A DNA stretch of 64,000 bases, taken from the NCBI GenBank assembly GCA_003615045.1, contig ML014168.1, positions 1-64,000 on the forward strand, written 5' to 3'. The notes beneath the pieces were generated by a model. The model was given only the letters and a program-made list of their open reading frames with translations, made no database searches and was not told where the DNA came from. A program made the position numbers and the translations under genes. The DNA comes from Caulochytrium protostelioides. Taxonomy: Eukaryota; Chytridiomycota; Caulochytriomycetes; Caulochytriales; Caulochytriaceae. Positions 39,092 through 49,682 of the stretch are shown one piece after another (the stretch's first letter is position 1; each line of letters starts with the position of its first letter).

Positions 39092-42000
39092 ATGGTGAGC
39101 CTGTCCGGATCGACAGCAGCCGCGGCGTCCATGGCGCCCCCGGCCGCGTCCGCGGCGGCGTCCGCGGCGCCGTCCGCGGCGCCGTCCAGCCACCCGACAG
39201 AAGACGTGATCCTGCCGCTGCGGACGCGGCGACAGCTCGTGAACGCGATGGCGCACCTCGACCAGGTCGCCGATATGGAGACGCTGCAAGCGGCGATCCG
39301 TGAGCATCTGCCCGCGCTGCGCCAGGGGTTGGCCTACTACCGTCCAGCGAGCGCGCCCGTGCAGCCCGCCGCCACGGCGGCGGCCGCGCTGGCCGCGGCG
39401 TCCTCGAGCCGCGGCGGCGGCGGCGGCGTCACCCCGGCGCAGATCCAGGCGATCAGCCAGGCCCTCGATCTCGCACCCGACCAGGCCGAAGCCATGCTGC
39501 GCGCGTGCCTACGCGAGGAGCTCGAGAACCCCGTCTTCCGGCTCGGCGAGCTCGCCCACCTCGCCGTCGACGCCCTCATCCACGTCGTCCGCGACCACTA
39601 TTTCGGCGAGCGCCTCGCCACCTTCCAGCTCATCCACCAGCTGCTGCGCGCCGCGATGGCCGAAGACGTCGTCGACGACGCCGCCAACGACGCTGCCGTC
39701 GGCACGACGGGCCAGACCGCCGCGTTTAAGGCGCTCCTGGACGACTGGCTGCGCCCAAGCGACGCCACGCCGCGTCCCGCATCATCATCATCATCATCAT
39801 CAGCGGCGGCGGCGGCCGCGCCGTCGGCCGCACAGGCCGTCCGATTGGTGCGGGAGCTGACGGCGGCGTGCGGCCGCCACCCCCCAAGCGCCGCCGTCGC
39901 GGCCGCGGCGCCGAGCGCCCGCCCGCCGATCCTCGCGCTGTGGGCCGATCAATTCCTCAAGGAGCAGATGGTCATGCTCGACCTGCTGCTCGACCTCTTC
40001 TACGAGTATGTCCAGCCGAGCCCCGACGACGTCGTCGCCATCTACACGGAGCTGGCACGCGTGCAGTTCGGGTGGGACCAAGCCACGCGGTACTACTTTT
40101 CGCCGTCCGCCGCCGAGCGCCACCACCACATCGGGTTCCTCGCGGTCGTGCTGGCGATCGAACTGCTCAGTCTCGAGAGCGCAGCGCGGTGGCGCGACGT
40201 GCCCGTCGCGCCGCTGGCCCGCATCATCGAAGACGCCATCCTGTCCCGGATCGGCGCCGACAACAAGACGAGCCAGCGGCCGTTCGCCGCGCTGATGAGC
40301 CCGCTCCTGCTCGCCTTCGGCACGCTGCTCGCGCTGCGCGAGAGCGACGGCGTCGACGGGCGGCCGGCGGCGGCGGTGGCGGCGGCGGCGACGGACGCCG
40401 ACGGGCACGCGGCGTCGATGGCGCCGCTCATGGAAGCGCTGCTGCGCACCGCGTCATCGGTGTCGGTCTTCGCGACGCTGGCCGAGCGGCTGAGCGCACC
40501 GTCGCTGAAGGCCAGCACGAACGCGCGGCTCATCAAGTGCCTCGTGAAGCAGGTCTGGGTGCTGGCGACGAGCCAGTTCTCACTGCTGACGCTGGCGCCG
40601 TCGGTGCGCCCGCTCGTGACCGTCTTCGCGCTGCTGCACGCGAACGAGCCGCTGATGGCGCAGCAGTTCTTCAGCGACGAGTACGCCGACCCCGAGCGCC
40701 GCGTCGTGCTCAGCCACGCGCTGTACCTGTTCCCGCTGGAGACGGACCTCGTCACCATGCTCACGAGCCTCGCCAGCAGCCGCGAGACCGCCGACGGCGT
40801 CTTCCAGACCTTCAAGCGGCTCGACACGTATCTCACGCGCGTGGACCACCGCCTGCTGGCGCGCGCGCCGGGCGCGCCGGCCGGCCGCACCCACACCCTC
40901 CGCGCCGCCCTGCAGCTCATGCCCTTCACGGGCGGCTCTGCGCCCCATCTCGTGCCCGTGGGCACGCATGTGACGCCGTTCATTGTCGCCGCGGACGACG
41001 TCGACGCGCGGCCGCCGCTCGCCTCACCGGGCATCCACGCCGACGGCGTCGCGGCCGCCGCGGACCGCATCGTCGCCGTCCCCACGCGCTTCTCGGGCTG
41101 GCACTACTTGCTGGCGCAGCTCGAGGCGTTCACGCTGTGCCACGTAAATGGCGACGGGACATGCGTGCTCAAGGGCGCGCCGGGGGCGCTCGTCGTGGCC
41201 GACGGCGCCGTGATGGCGCCCGCGCCGCCGCTGACCGTCGGGCGCCTCGCGCAGGGCCTGCAGCTGCTGGAGCTTACGCTGACGCACCTGAGTCCTGCGC
41301 GGCAGCTTGCGCTGCTGACGCACGTGCACCGCTTCTACGTGGGCCCGGCGTCCGTCCAGCGCGCGCCCGCGTCGCCCTACGAGCGCACCGTCCAGCTGCT
41401 CGCGCTGCTCGGCCGCGTTGCCAACCATGCCTGCACGCTGCCGCCCAAATTCCTCGTCGGGCTGCTGTTGCCGATCCTGCGCATGGCGCGGTGCTTGATG
41501 GCGACGCAGTCGGAGGCCGTGTGGCCGTTCCTGGCGCAGGCGCCCTTCTGGCCGCGCTTGCCGGCCTCGGCCCCGGCCGACCCGGCGCCGCGCGACCCAC
41601 ATGACTGGGCCGGCACGATCCTGCCGTACGAGCAGAGCATCGGGGAGTACCCCGTCACGCAGGCGCTGATCGCGCTGGTGGCCGACGCGACGCGTCAGGC
41701 GCACGCCAACTATACCCTGTCCCAGACGCGCCAGACGGCGTTCCTCACGGGCGCCCTCGCGGCGCTGCACGAGCGGCTCTTCCCAACCTTCCTCGCCTGG
41801 CGCTACGTCCACCGCCGCGACCGCCTCACGATGGGCGCGCAGCTGCTCGACCTCTACACGGCGATCCTCACGCACGCGCTGCCGCACACGGCGGGCCCCG
41901 TCAACGCCTTCGGGCTGACGACGCAGGACCCCGCCACGCTCAGCAGCGAGCCGTGCACGGCCCCATTCCGCGCGCAGCTGCACGCCAGCTTCATTGCGAG

Positions 42001-45000
42001 CCCGCCCGGCCACGCGCACCGCAGCTACTTTTTGGACCCCGTCTTCGAGATGCTGGCGCTCGGCACCGCCGAGCTGCACGCCGCGTGGCAGGCCCTGACG
42101 CTGCGTCACGCGATGCGCCCGCCCGAGGCCGAGACGCTCGCGCAGAGCCAGGAGACCTGCGTTAAGGCCGCCCTCCAGTTCGTCGAGCGGTGCCTCGCGG
42201 CGCCGCTGCCCGCAGGCTGCCCGCGCGGCGTGCTCGAGAGCGCGCTGCTGGCGCCGTCCGCCCGCGCCATGTCCGCGAGCCACAGCGAGCTCATCTACAC
42301 GATCGCGACGTACGTCGGGTACGAGTACGACCGCCGCATCCCAGAGCTCGCGGTCCGCATCCTCGGCCACCTCGCCCGGCGGGCCTGTGACTGGCCCCCG
42401 CCGCGGCCCTCGCTCGTCATCTCGCTCGGCGACGAGGCGCCCCAGTTCGTCGCGGCCTTCACGACCCTCGCCCGTGACGAGGGCTTTCTCCAGCAGACGA
42501 ACGAGTCGCTCCAGAGCAGTCTGCTCTCCTTCCTGGCGACCGTGATCCACTCCCAGCCGGGCCTGGCCGTGATGTTGCTCTGCAACCCGGGCGACAGCAA
42601 AGGTTCAGGCTCCGGCCCCGAGACCAAAGCCTCTGGTGAGAGCAACGCCACGCCGACCCTCGGTCTGGCGTCGCGATCGACGACGACGACGACGACGACG
42701 AGTCCCGCCGCGCCGAACTTAATCGAGACGCTGCTGTATCTCCTCAAGCGGTGGGAGACGCTGCTCGCAGATCGCCCGGCCGTGCTGCTCGCGGTGCTCC
42801 ATGTGGTCCGCGCGCTGTGGGACCGCTCGCGCGATTTTGCGCTGCCCGTGTCGCGGCTTAATCTGAATCCGGCGTTCTGGCACGCGATGGAGGCGCTGCT
42901 CGCGCTCGAGGTCGCCCGCGTTGTCGACCCGGATGCCCCCGACGCCGTCCAGCGCCAGTGCCAGATCCTGGCCATCCAGGCCGAGGTCCTCCACGTGATG
43001 GCGCACGAGGCATTCGTGCTGCACCAGCGCATGCAGCACCACGCCGCGAAGGCCGAACCGCGTGTCGGCGCGTCCCGAGACGGCGGCGACCGCGACCGCC
43101 GCTTCCGTGCCGTTATCCAGCGGCTCCAGCAGCCGCCGCAGGCGCGCGACGCGTCGTCACGGCAGCCGCCGCTCGCTGCGATCCTGGAGCGCACCGTGCC
43201 CGTCTGGCTCGACCGTGACCTGCTTGCCCAGCTGCCTGCGTACCAAGCCCACTTCTCGCCGCCGCTGGAGTTCGATGGGTTCGCGCTCGACAAGGCCCAC
43301 GGCGACTTTGCGGACGTCGACAACTGGAGCGTCCCGCTGCAGGGCATCATGTCGGACGCGGCGTTCGCCGCCGCGTCGCCCGAGTCGGAGTTTGACACGC
43401 TGCGCGCCGGCGCCCGCCATGTGCTCTGCATCGCCAACCGCCAGGCCGCGCTGCTCCATGCCCAGAGCCTCGCGCTCAGCTCGTGGACGCGCCTCCACGC
43501 GGTCCTGCCGGACCTCGAGCTGCTCCACGAAGACTACGGCGCCCGCGTCAGCCAGCGCCTGCTCGAGTTGTTCGCCACGTCGTTCGCGCCCGACCGCGAG
43601 GCGAGCGACGCGATGGAGGACGACGACGGCAACCTGGCCCCGCTTGACCAGGGCTCGCACGCGCTGTGCCAGGTGCCGTCGCTGCTGCAGAGCAAGACGC
43701 ACTACATCACGGCCCTCGGCCACGTGGCGCAGCTGCACCTGCCGGCCGCGCTGGTTCCCGCGGGCTCGCGCACGCTCTCGGGGCTCTCGCAGCGGCTCGC
43801 CGAGGCCACCTCCGGCAGCCACGGCCCGCGCAGCGGCTCGCTTGACCTGTTTGCGAACGCGTTGCAGTTCTTTGTCACCGACCTCACGGCGCACCAGTTC
43901 TCGGCGACGGGCAACACGATCCTGACGCAGCTGCTGCCGCAGCTCACGGCGCGGCTCGACGCCGAGGTCCGTCGCCGCGCCCACGCACCGCAGAGCGCCG
44001 TCACGGCCGCGGCGCGCGTCGCGGAAGCCGCCCGCGCCGAGACCATCTGCAGCCTGCTCGTCCAGGTCGTTACGCGGCGCTGCATCCCCGTGCTCGCCGG
44101 TAGCGTCGACGTGATCCCGACCACGCAGCTCGTGCTCCTGACCTTCGCGCGCGCGCTCGACGCCGTCGGCTACCTCGTAGACTGGTCTGCGTTCTGGAAG
44201 CGCCACGAGCACGCCGACTTCTTTGAGGTCCTGCTCAGCCTCGCGCGCCACGCGCTGGCGGCCCAGGACGAGCACCTACGGTATGCGGAAGCCTGCTTCG
44301 CCCTGCTCGCACGCTTGAGCGACGTGCCCGCGATCGTGGCGCTCATGCTCGGCGAGCTCGACGTGCTGACGGTGCTCCACCGCGACTGGCTGCCCGTCCT
44401 CTTTACGCCACGGCGCTACATCGGCCTCCCGCTCGTGCCGTACGTGGTCAGCGGCGCCAACAGTGGCCAAGGGCCGCGACCGGCCGCGGGCATGGTCACG
44501 AGCTGGCTGTGGCAGATCTGGCAGCATGTGCTCGCCCTCGCCACGCAGCTGCTGCGCATCCAGCCGCGCAAAGAAACCGTCCAGGTCGTCGTCATGGTCC
44601 TCCAAAGCGCGATGCCCCAAATCGAGCAGACGCTGCGGTTCGACGAACACGTCACACTGCTGGATCTGACGGCGACGAAGGGGCTGACGCGCCTCTTGGC
44701 CCAGCTGGCGGCAGCCCAGCGCCGCCTCGGCCTGGCCGACGCGGAGCTGGACGAAGCGCTGCTCGTGCACATCGATCACCTCACCCGGTTGCTGCTGCGC
44801 CCGATCACCTTCTACCACGTGCACCCGAACGCGCTGGCGAGCCAGATCCAGGCCATGACGATGGCCGAGCGCCAGGCCGAGGCTGTGGCCCTCCAGGACA
44901 CCGGCGGCTCCCTCGGCATCCTGCGGACGCGTGCGGCGATGCTCAACCGCGAGCCGCAGCCGACCAACGCGCTGCATGTCGCCGTCCACCACGCGCTGCT

Positions 45001-46147
45001 CGCCATCACGGAACACGTGCTCGACTACGCCGCGACCCGCCTCGACGTCCTCGCGATGCTGCGTGCCCCGCCGGTCTACCTCGTCAACCAGGCCCTCCCG
45101 CCGCGCACGGTCGTGCTCGCCTTTGCGCCCACCGTGAGCCAGCATCTCGACGACCAGACCGTCACGCTCGGCTCGCTCCTGCAGCTCCTCCGCTGCCTCA
45201 TCGAGCGATGGACGCTGCGCACCCTCGACGATGCCGATGCCGACGCGACTGCGGCCGTCGCCCAGCCATCGGCGCCGCCGTCGGCGCCGCTGTCGTCCGC
45301 GCCCGCGTCCGCGCCGATGGGGCCCCGCACGCCGCTGGGCATCCTGAAGACGGTGCACCGCGCGAACGCCCCCGCCCGCTCGTCACCGCTGGCCCGCGGG
45401 CTCACGCCGTCCCGCGAGACCGACGACGAGACCGACGCGCCGCGGCCCGCCGAGACGCCGCGCAAGCGCGCCGCTAGCGTCGCCGTCGCCACGCCGTCGC
45501 GCGTCACGGGGATGGGCACGCCGCTGACGGTCCGGCGGGACACGGGCCGCCCCGTGCTCGCGGAGCCGCACCAGCCGGTCCGCCTGCGCGCCGCGGCGCT
45601 GCAGCTGTGGTCGCTCGTCGCGGCCCAGACGAGCCTCGTCGGGTTCCACCTCGCGCGGCACCCGGCCTACCGCGTGCTCTACCGCCCGGCCGCCGTCGCC
45701 GCGCCCGTGGACCCCTCCCCGCGCCTTGCCGACGCCTACCGGGACGTCGTCGACGACCTCCGCGACGTCTATGCCCGCCTGCTCAGCGTGCTGGCCGCGG
45801 GCGACGGCGACCCGCAGCAGACGATGGCCCGCGCCCTCGCGACCGCCACGGGCTCCCCGCGGCCGTCCGCCGCCGCCGCGCTGTCGCCGTCCTCGGGGCT
45901 CGGCCTCGCCGGCGCGCCGACGAGGCCCGGGGCCGTCCCCCAGACCCCGACGCCCCTCGGCATGCTGCCGCAGACGCCGCAGCGCACGGCCAAGCCCGGC
46001 GCCGGCGCCAAGTCGCCGAAGCTCGCCGCGGGGCATACCTCGCCCGCGCAGCGGCAGCGTGCGAACGACGCCATTGAGCAGGCCTCTGTGCAGGCGATCG
46101 ATACCTGGCTCGTCCACGCCTTCTATGGTCTGCTCGACGCCCAGTGA
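39092..46147 (+). CDS. NUP188: Nucleoporin NUP188, inner ring scaffold
   Basis: 2351 aa in one exon (human about 1749). NUP188 is an alpha-solenoid scaffold of the inner ring of the nuclear pore. The N-terminal 400 residues track human NUP188: LRQGLAYYRPAS, LAPDQAEAMLRACLREELEN, HYFGERLATFQLIHQLL, WADQFLKEQMVMLDLLLDLF and HIGFLAVVLAIELLSLESA. FSGWHYLLAQLEAFTLCHVN fits the region of the SH3-like insertion, and LLSFLATVIHSQPGLAVML the later solenoid. Helical repeats run to about 2040. The C-terminus (about 2090-2340) has an Ala/Ser/Pro-rich stretch with many Ser/Thr-Pro sites such as TPLGMLPQTPQRT, possible mitotic kinase targets. It resembles NUP188 more than the related NUP205/192. The start at 39092 has an ideal context (CACCATGG); an ATG 36 bp upstream is in frame but weaker. 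Confidence 0.9.
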   Translation: MVSLSGSTAAAASMAPPAASAAASAAPSAAPSSHPTEDVILPLRTRRQLVNAMAHLDQVADMETLQAAIREHLPALRQGLAYYRPASAPVQPAATAAAALAAASSSRGGGGGVTPAQIQAISQALDLAPDQAEAMLRACLREELENPVFRLGELAHLAVDALIHVVRDHYFGERLATFQLIHQLLRAAMAEDVVDDAANDAAVGTTGQTAAFKALLDDWLRPSDATPRPASSSSSSSAAAAAAPSAAQAVRLVRELTAACGRHPPSAAVAAAAPSARPPILALWADQFLKEQMVMLDLLLDLFYEYVQPSPDDVVAIYTELARVQFGWDQATRYYFSPSAAERHHHIGFLAVVLAIELLSLESAARWRDVPVAPLARIIEDAILSRIGADNKTSQRPFAALMSPLLLAFGTLLALRESDGVDGRPAAAVAAAATDADGHAASMAPLMEALLRTASSVSVFATLAERLSAPSLKASTNARLIKCLVKQVWVLATSQFSLLTLAPSVRPLVTVFALLHANEPLMAQQFFSDEYADPERRVVLSHALYLFPLETDLVTMLTSLASSRETADGVFQTFKRLDTYLTRVDHRLLARAPGAPAGRTHTLRAALQLMPFTGGSAPHLVPVGTHVTPFIVAADDVDARPPLASPGIHADGVAAAADRIVAVPTRFSGWHYLLAQLEAFTLCHVNGDGTCVLKGAPGALVVADGAVMAPAPPLTVGRLAQGLQLLELTLTHLSPARQLALLTHVHRFYVGPASVQRAPASPYERTVQLLALLGRVANHACTLPPKFLVGLLLPILRMARCLMATQSEAVWPFLAQAPFWPRLPASAPADPAPRDPHDWAGTILPYEQSIGEYPVTQALIALVADATRQAHANYTLSQTRQTAFLTGALAALHERLFPTFLAWRYVHRRDRLTMGAQLLDLYTAILTHALPHTAGPVNAFGLTTQDPATLSSEPCTAPFRAQLHASFIASPPGHAHRSYFLDPVFEMLALGTAELHAAWQALTLRHAMRPPEAETLAQSQETCVKAALQFVERCLAAPLPAGCPRGVLESALLAPSARAMSASHSELIYTIATYVGYEYDRRIPELAVRILGHLARRACDWPPPRPSLVISLGDEAPQFVAAFTTLARDEGFLQQTNESLQSSLLSFLATVIHSQPGLAVMLLCNPGDSKGSGSGPETKASGESNATPTLGLASRSTTTTTTTSPAAPNLIETLLYLLKRWETLLADRPAVLLAVLHVVRALWDRSRDFALPVSRLNLNPAFWHAMEALLALEVARVVDPDAPDAVQRQCQILAIQAEVLHVMAHEAFVLHQRMQHHAAKAEPRVGASRDGGDRDRRFRAVIQRLQQPPQARDASSRQPPLAAILERTVPVWLDRDLLAQLPAYQAHFSPPLEFDGFALDKAHGDFADVDNWSVPLQGIMSDAAFAAASPESEFDTLRAGARHVLCIANRQAALLHAQSLALSSWTRLHAVLPDLELLHEDYGARVSQRLLELFATSFAPDREASDAMEDDDGNLAPLDQGSHALCQVPSLLQSKTHYITALGHVAQLHLPAALVPAGSRTLSGLSQRLAEATSGSHGPRSGSLDLFANALQFFVTDLTAHQFSATGNTILTQLLPQLTARLDAEVRRRAHAPQSAVTAAARVAEAARAETICSLLVQVVTRRCIPVLAGSVDVIPTTQLVLLTFARALDAVGYLVDWSAFWKRHEHADFFEVLLSLARHALAAQDEHLRYAEACFALLARLSDVPAIVALMLGELDVLTVLHRDWLPVLFTPRRYIGLPLVPYVVSGANSGQGPRPAAGMVTSWLWQIWQHVLALATQLLRIQPRKETVQVVVMVLQSAMPQIEQTLRFDEHVTLLDLTATKGLTRLLAQLAAAQRRLGLADAELDEALLVHIDHLTRLLLRPITFYHVHPNALASQIQAMTMAERQAEAVALQDTGGSLGILRTRAAMLNREPQPTNALHVAVHHALLAITEHVLDYAATRLDVLAMLRAPPVYLVNQALPPRTVVLAFAPTVSQHLDDQTVTLGSLLQLLRCLIERWTLRTLDDADADATAAVAQPSAPPSAPLSSAPASAPMGPRTPLGILKTVHRANAPARSSPLARGLTPSRETDDETDAPRPAETPRKRAASVAVATPSRVTGMGTPLTVRRDTGRPVLAEPHQPVRLRAAALQLWSLVAAQTSLVGFHLARHPAYRVLYRPAAVAAPVDPSPRLADAYRDVVDDLRDVYARLLSVLAAGDGDPQQTMARALATATGSPRPSAAAALSPSSGLGLAGAPTRPGAVPQTPTPLGMLPQTPQRTAKPGAGAKSPKLAAGHTSPAQRQRANDAIEQASVQAIDTWLVHAFYGLLDAQ

Positions 46148-46319
46148 TCCGTCGGGATTGAAGGCTGATCTCCCTCGGCCAAGCGCCAACGCTACCCAGC
46201 AGGGAGCCATCAGCGCCAAGCAATTCGACATCATGCATGACACTCGAGATATAAATTAAGAGCGCCCACTCGCAAATCAAAGAGAAGTAAAAAAAAACCG
46301 TCATACATCATTTTACGAT
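46148..46319. other. Convergent gap NUP188 / BSD2
   Basis: 172 bp, AT-richer than both genes, with ATATAAATTAAG near 46247 and an A-run near 46289. Probably the 3' ends of both transcripts. Confidence 0.5.
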
Positions 46320-48056
46320 TTACACGACATGGTAGACGGTGCTCGTCGCAAGGGTCGTCGGAGCCGTTCCCGTCGTCGCGCCCGTCGCCGCCGTCGCTGC
46401 CGTCGTCGTCGTCGTCGCTGTCGCCGAGTCGCGAGTCGTTTCCGACGAGACCATCATGACAGCCCGCTCAACACGGCGCGCACGGGCCCAGTACTCGATG
46501 TGCGCATGGATGAGGATCATGAGCCCCACGACGTAGAGAATAATCGAGGTCACGCGCGTCTCGGCACTGATGGTCGTCTCGTCAGCATCGCCGCTATTGC
46601 CCGTGGCGGTGCCATCGTCGCCCGGCGCCGGCGTCGGCGCGCCCGCGGGCGGCGGCACGTTTCCTGGGACATTGTCCCAGTCGTCAAAGCTCTGCGGCTT
46701 GCCAATAACCATCCCATACCGCATCAGCGTGATGCCCATGCCGGCGCGGGCGCCCTGCTTGGCGGCTTGGCTCGTGGCGGCGAGCGAGGTGATCAGGTAG
46801 CCAAAGATATCGAACGAGGCCGACATGACATAGTTGAGGAAGAAGGTGCCGACCCAGCCAACCGGCATCCCGTCATAGAGCACTGTCGGCTGCCCGTTGA
46901 GATCGGTGACGATCGTCGTCGCTTCATAGAGCTGGAGGAGGTCCGGGTTCATCATGGGCGCGCCACTCGCGCTGCCGCCGGGCGTCGTGGCCATGAGATT
47001 GCCATAGACATCATATCGCGGCTCGGCGAACCCGCCCGGCGCCGCATCGAGCAGCGGCATGCGCGGCTGCGCGCCCTGGTTCAAGGCCTCGTCATACGTC
47101 GGCGGGGCGGCGCTGTGGTCCTTCAGCGAGGCATCGGGCTTGGCGGACATGTTGTTAAACACGCCGTCGCGGGTGCCCATCCGTGTGGGCGTCACGTCGA
47201 GACGGCGCAGGCCCATGCCCACGCCGGCCAGCGACGTATCCGGAAGAGGCCGCCAGCTGGGCGAGGTGGACAGGCCGCGCGACCCGGAGGCGGCGGAGGA
47301 ACTGGAAAGCCGGGCATTGGGCTGGTGGTAGCCGACGGCGTCTGATGCCGCCGCATCGGCGTCCGTCTGCGCCTGCACCGTGCGTGGGGTCATGGTGGGC
47401 GACGAGGACCGGGTGACCGTGATGGCGGCCGACGAGGTGCTTTCGAGCAACGGGACCGACGCCGCGGTTCGCATGGCCGCCGCACGGGAGCCCGAGTCCT
47501 GCTCATTGTCCGCATCGTCGTCGTCGTCGTCGTCGTCGCTGTGGCCGTCGTCACGGCGGTCCGTCGACGGCCGCGTGGTTTGCCGCGGGAATCGGTTGGT
47601 GGACGCCGGGTCCGGTGTGTAGCCGTGGAAGTGATCGGACGGGAAGGAGGGCTGGTACACAAACCCGCCCTTTTCGTCGTTGCCGTTGCTGTTGGTTCCT
47701 GCGGCGGCCGCCTGCCTCGCTGTCGGTGAGCGCTGCGGGCTGTTGGACCGGAAGGCGGTGAGGAGGACCTGTAGTGGCGTCAACTCGTCGTCGTCGCTCG
47801 CCGTACGGGAACCACCAGCGGCGACCACAGGCGCCGGGGTCCGCAGTTCAGGCTGTCGCCTCTGCTGGCCACGTGGGGAAGCAGCCATAGCGTTGCTATG
47901 TTCGTCGTCGTCAGCGTCGCTGAAACCGTCGACACGAGAATTGGACTCAAGGTCACTCATGTGTTCGTGCTCCAAGGTTGACGGGCCGTTGTCGTATGTC
48001 GCCGACGCCGCCGTCTGGGCGGCCTGGCCGACGGTCTGATAAACCGGGTCCGGCAT
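46320..48056 (-). CDS. BSD2: NDFIP/Bsd2-family adaptor for a Nedd4/Rsp5 ubiquitin ligase
   Basis: 578 aa. Bsd2 and mammalian NDFIP1/2 are Golgi/endosomal membrane adaptors that recruit HECT ligases of the Nedd4 family to sort membrane cargo for degradation. The PY motif is PPTYDEALNQ near residue 325. The family core follows: GMPVGWVGTFFLNYVMSASF, DIFGYLITSLAATSQAAKQG and RAGMGITLMRYGMVIG, then a last span SIILYVVGLMILIHAHIEYW. The N-terminal half is disordered and acidic with Asp runs near 200; the C-terminal tail is Thr/Ala-rich. Three membrane spans are expected. The start at 48056 (MPDPVYQTV) is preferred over an upstream in-frame ATG at 48200, whose leader is not family-like. Longer than yeast Bsd2 (321 aa) through the N-terminal region. 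Confidence 0.9.
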   Translation of the reverse strand: MPDPVYQTVGQAAQTAASATYDNGPSTLEHEHMSDLESNSRVDGFSDADDDEHSNAMAASPRGQQRRQPELRTPAPVVAAGGSRTASDDDELTPLQVLLTAFRSNSPQRSPTARQAAAAGTNSNGNDEKGGFVYQPSFPSDHFHGYTPDPASTNRFPRQTTRPSTDRRDDGHSDDDDDDDDADNEQDSGSRAAAMRTAASVPLLESTSSAAITVTRSSSPTMTPRTVQAQTDADAAASDAVGYHQPNARLSSSSAASGSRGLSTSPSWRPLPDTSLAGVGMGLRRLDVTPTRMGTRDGVFNNMSAKPDASLKDHSAAPPTYDEALNQGAQPRMPLLDAAPGGFAEPRYDVYGNLMATTPGGSASGAPMMNPDLLQLYEATTIVTDLNGQPTVLYDGMPVGWVGTFFLNYVMSASFDIFGYLITSLAATSQAAKQGARAGMGITLMRYGMVIGKPQSFDDWDNVPGNVPPPAGAPTPAPGDDGTATGNSGDADETTISAETRVTSIILYVVGLMILIHAHIEYWARARRVERAVMMVSSETTRDSATATTTTTAATAATGATTGTAPTTLATSTVYHVV

Positions 48057-49682
48057 GGTGACGGTGTTATTCAGACAGGGAGGTGGATGATACCGCTGGG
48101 AGTCGGCTGGTAACCACCTTGTCCGATACCAGCAGCGGAAGCCGCGTCCGCTTAAACTCGAAAGCCGGTCTGATTTGGTCCAAAAGAATCTGGCGAACAA
48201 GCGCTGAAAAGGAAACCCAAAAGAAGGGATGGATCAGACGATAGTCCTGTCACACCGCAGCAGGACGATCGATCAGTATACCGAGGGGAGCGGTAAGATG
48301 ACTGGTGGGAGGGAACGACAAGAGCAGTCAAAGCGACACGGCACGGGCAAGAGAGGATGTGAACACACCCACGACGGTCCCAAGGACGGTAAGAAAGTGA
48401 TGTCCTCTTTTTTCTCTCGCCCTCACCGATCTCTATTCCGCCGAAATGCGTTTCACACGGCGTCGCTAGACTTGTCCAAGCAAGGGAAGCGTGCTCGACC
48501 GTCTTGACGTGTGGGATGTGCTTGAGTGGAACGGCCAGGAAGACGTGTCAGCGGTGGCGGCGTGCGGTGAGCGGAACCCCCATCGGCCTCAGGATGTTAC
48601 CTCCCGCAGTGGAGCGATGCAGCGCAAGAGCGCAGGGCAGCAACGTGCCACTACCCAAGCTGAGCCGTTAAGAGCGTCCGTCCACGCAATGGCCACGTCG
48701 CAATGTCGATCGAGCGGGCAAATATGCCACTCAGAAAAAAAGGCGCTGATCCTTGCGGCAGGTCGAGTGATCGATCAATCTGGCAGTCAACCAGGCGGCA
48801 GCAGCAGCGTCAATTGTCAATCGTCCGCAGAAGGGTGAATGGTATGAAGTCGGATCAGGTCGGGGTCGGCAGGGTGTTCGAGGTGATCGACGTTAATGGA
48901 ACAACAAACGGCCGCCGTCGCCGGTGCTCAAACGAGAGGGACTCCCCGGGGTCACGCCACGTTGACGACACCCCAACAACGTGAGGTCACCCCTGAAGAG
49001 CGGCGGTTAAAACCTCTGGCGAGCTCATCGGCGATAGTCGCGGCGATAGTCGCGAAGCACGAAGCATGGCTTCTCGGCAGGATGGAGGGTATGTGCGGCT
49101 GCGTGCAGGACGATCGATCACGGGGCCGCGGTCCACGTCGACGACACGGCTGCGGCCGGCCGGCCCCGCTCTGTGGGCGCCCACCGAGGCGGCGCCTGGC
49201 CTGGCTGCCGCCGTGAGGCGCCACAAAAGGGCGGCGGCCGCCTGCCGCACGGCGGTCGTGTGGCTCAGCACGACACGGAGCACGGCCGCCTTCCGCGCGC
49301 GCCCCGGCCGGAGCCGCCGCGCGGCCGTTGTGCGTGAGGGATGGTTACGGCCCGACGCGGTCGGATGACCTCTTGCCGGGACCCGCCATGCCCGGGGCTT
49401 CTCGGCCCTCACCGAGGGCTTCCACACCGCTCTCGCGCTCCCACACTCCGACGCTCCCACGCTCCCACGCTCTCGCGCGCGCGCGCGCGGTTCACCCGTT
49501 CCGGTCGTCGGCCGTGTCCGTGGTGAATGCGCGATGGCGCGACAGGCGCCAGGGCCGATCCCCCCAGGGGCCCCCCGATACGGCGGCTCCCCCGTGGCTG
49601 CGCCACGATCGGCCGCGCCGCATGGCTGCGCCACGTGCCTCAAGGACGACCACTGGATCCGACAACGCATGTTAACACCGCC
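48057..49682. other. Intergenic region PI4K-alpha / BSD2 upstream
   Basis: 1.6 kb. The left part (48057-49060) is visibly less GC-rich, the right part GC-rich. Open frames on both strands lack domains. No tRNA-like B box was found by eye. It serves as the BSD2 upstream region and the PI4K-alpha 3' flank. Confidence 0.5.

Noticed and set aside
39092-46147. NUP205/NUP192 as the identity of the large nucleoporin
   Set aside because: N-terminal segments align position by position with NUP188, including the YYRP motif and the KEQ-LD-LLDLFY region.
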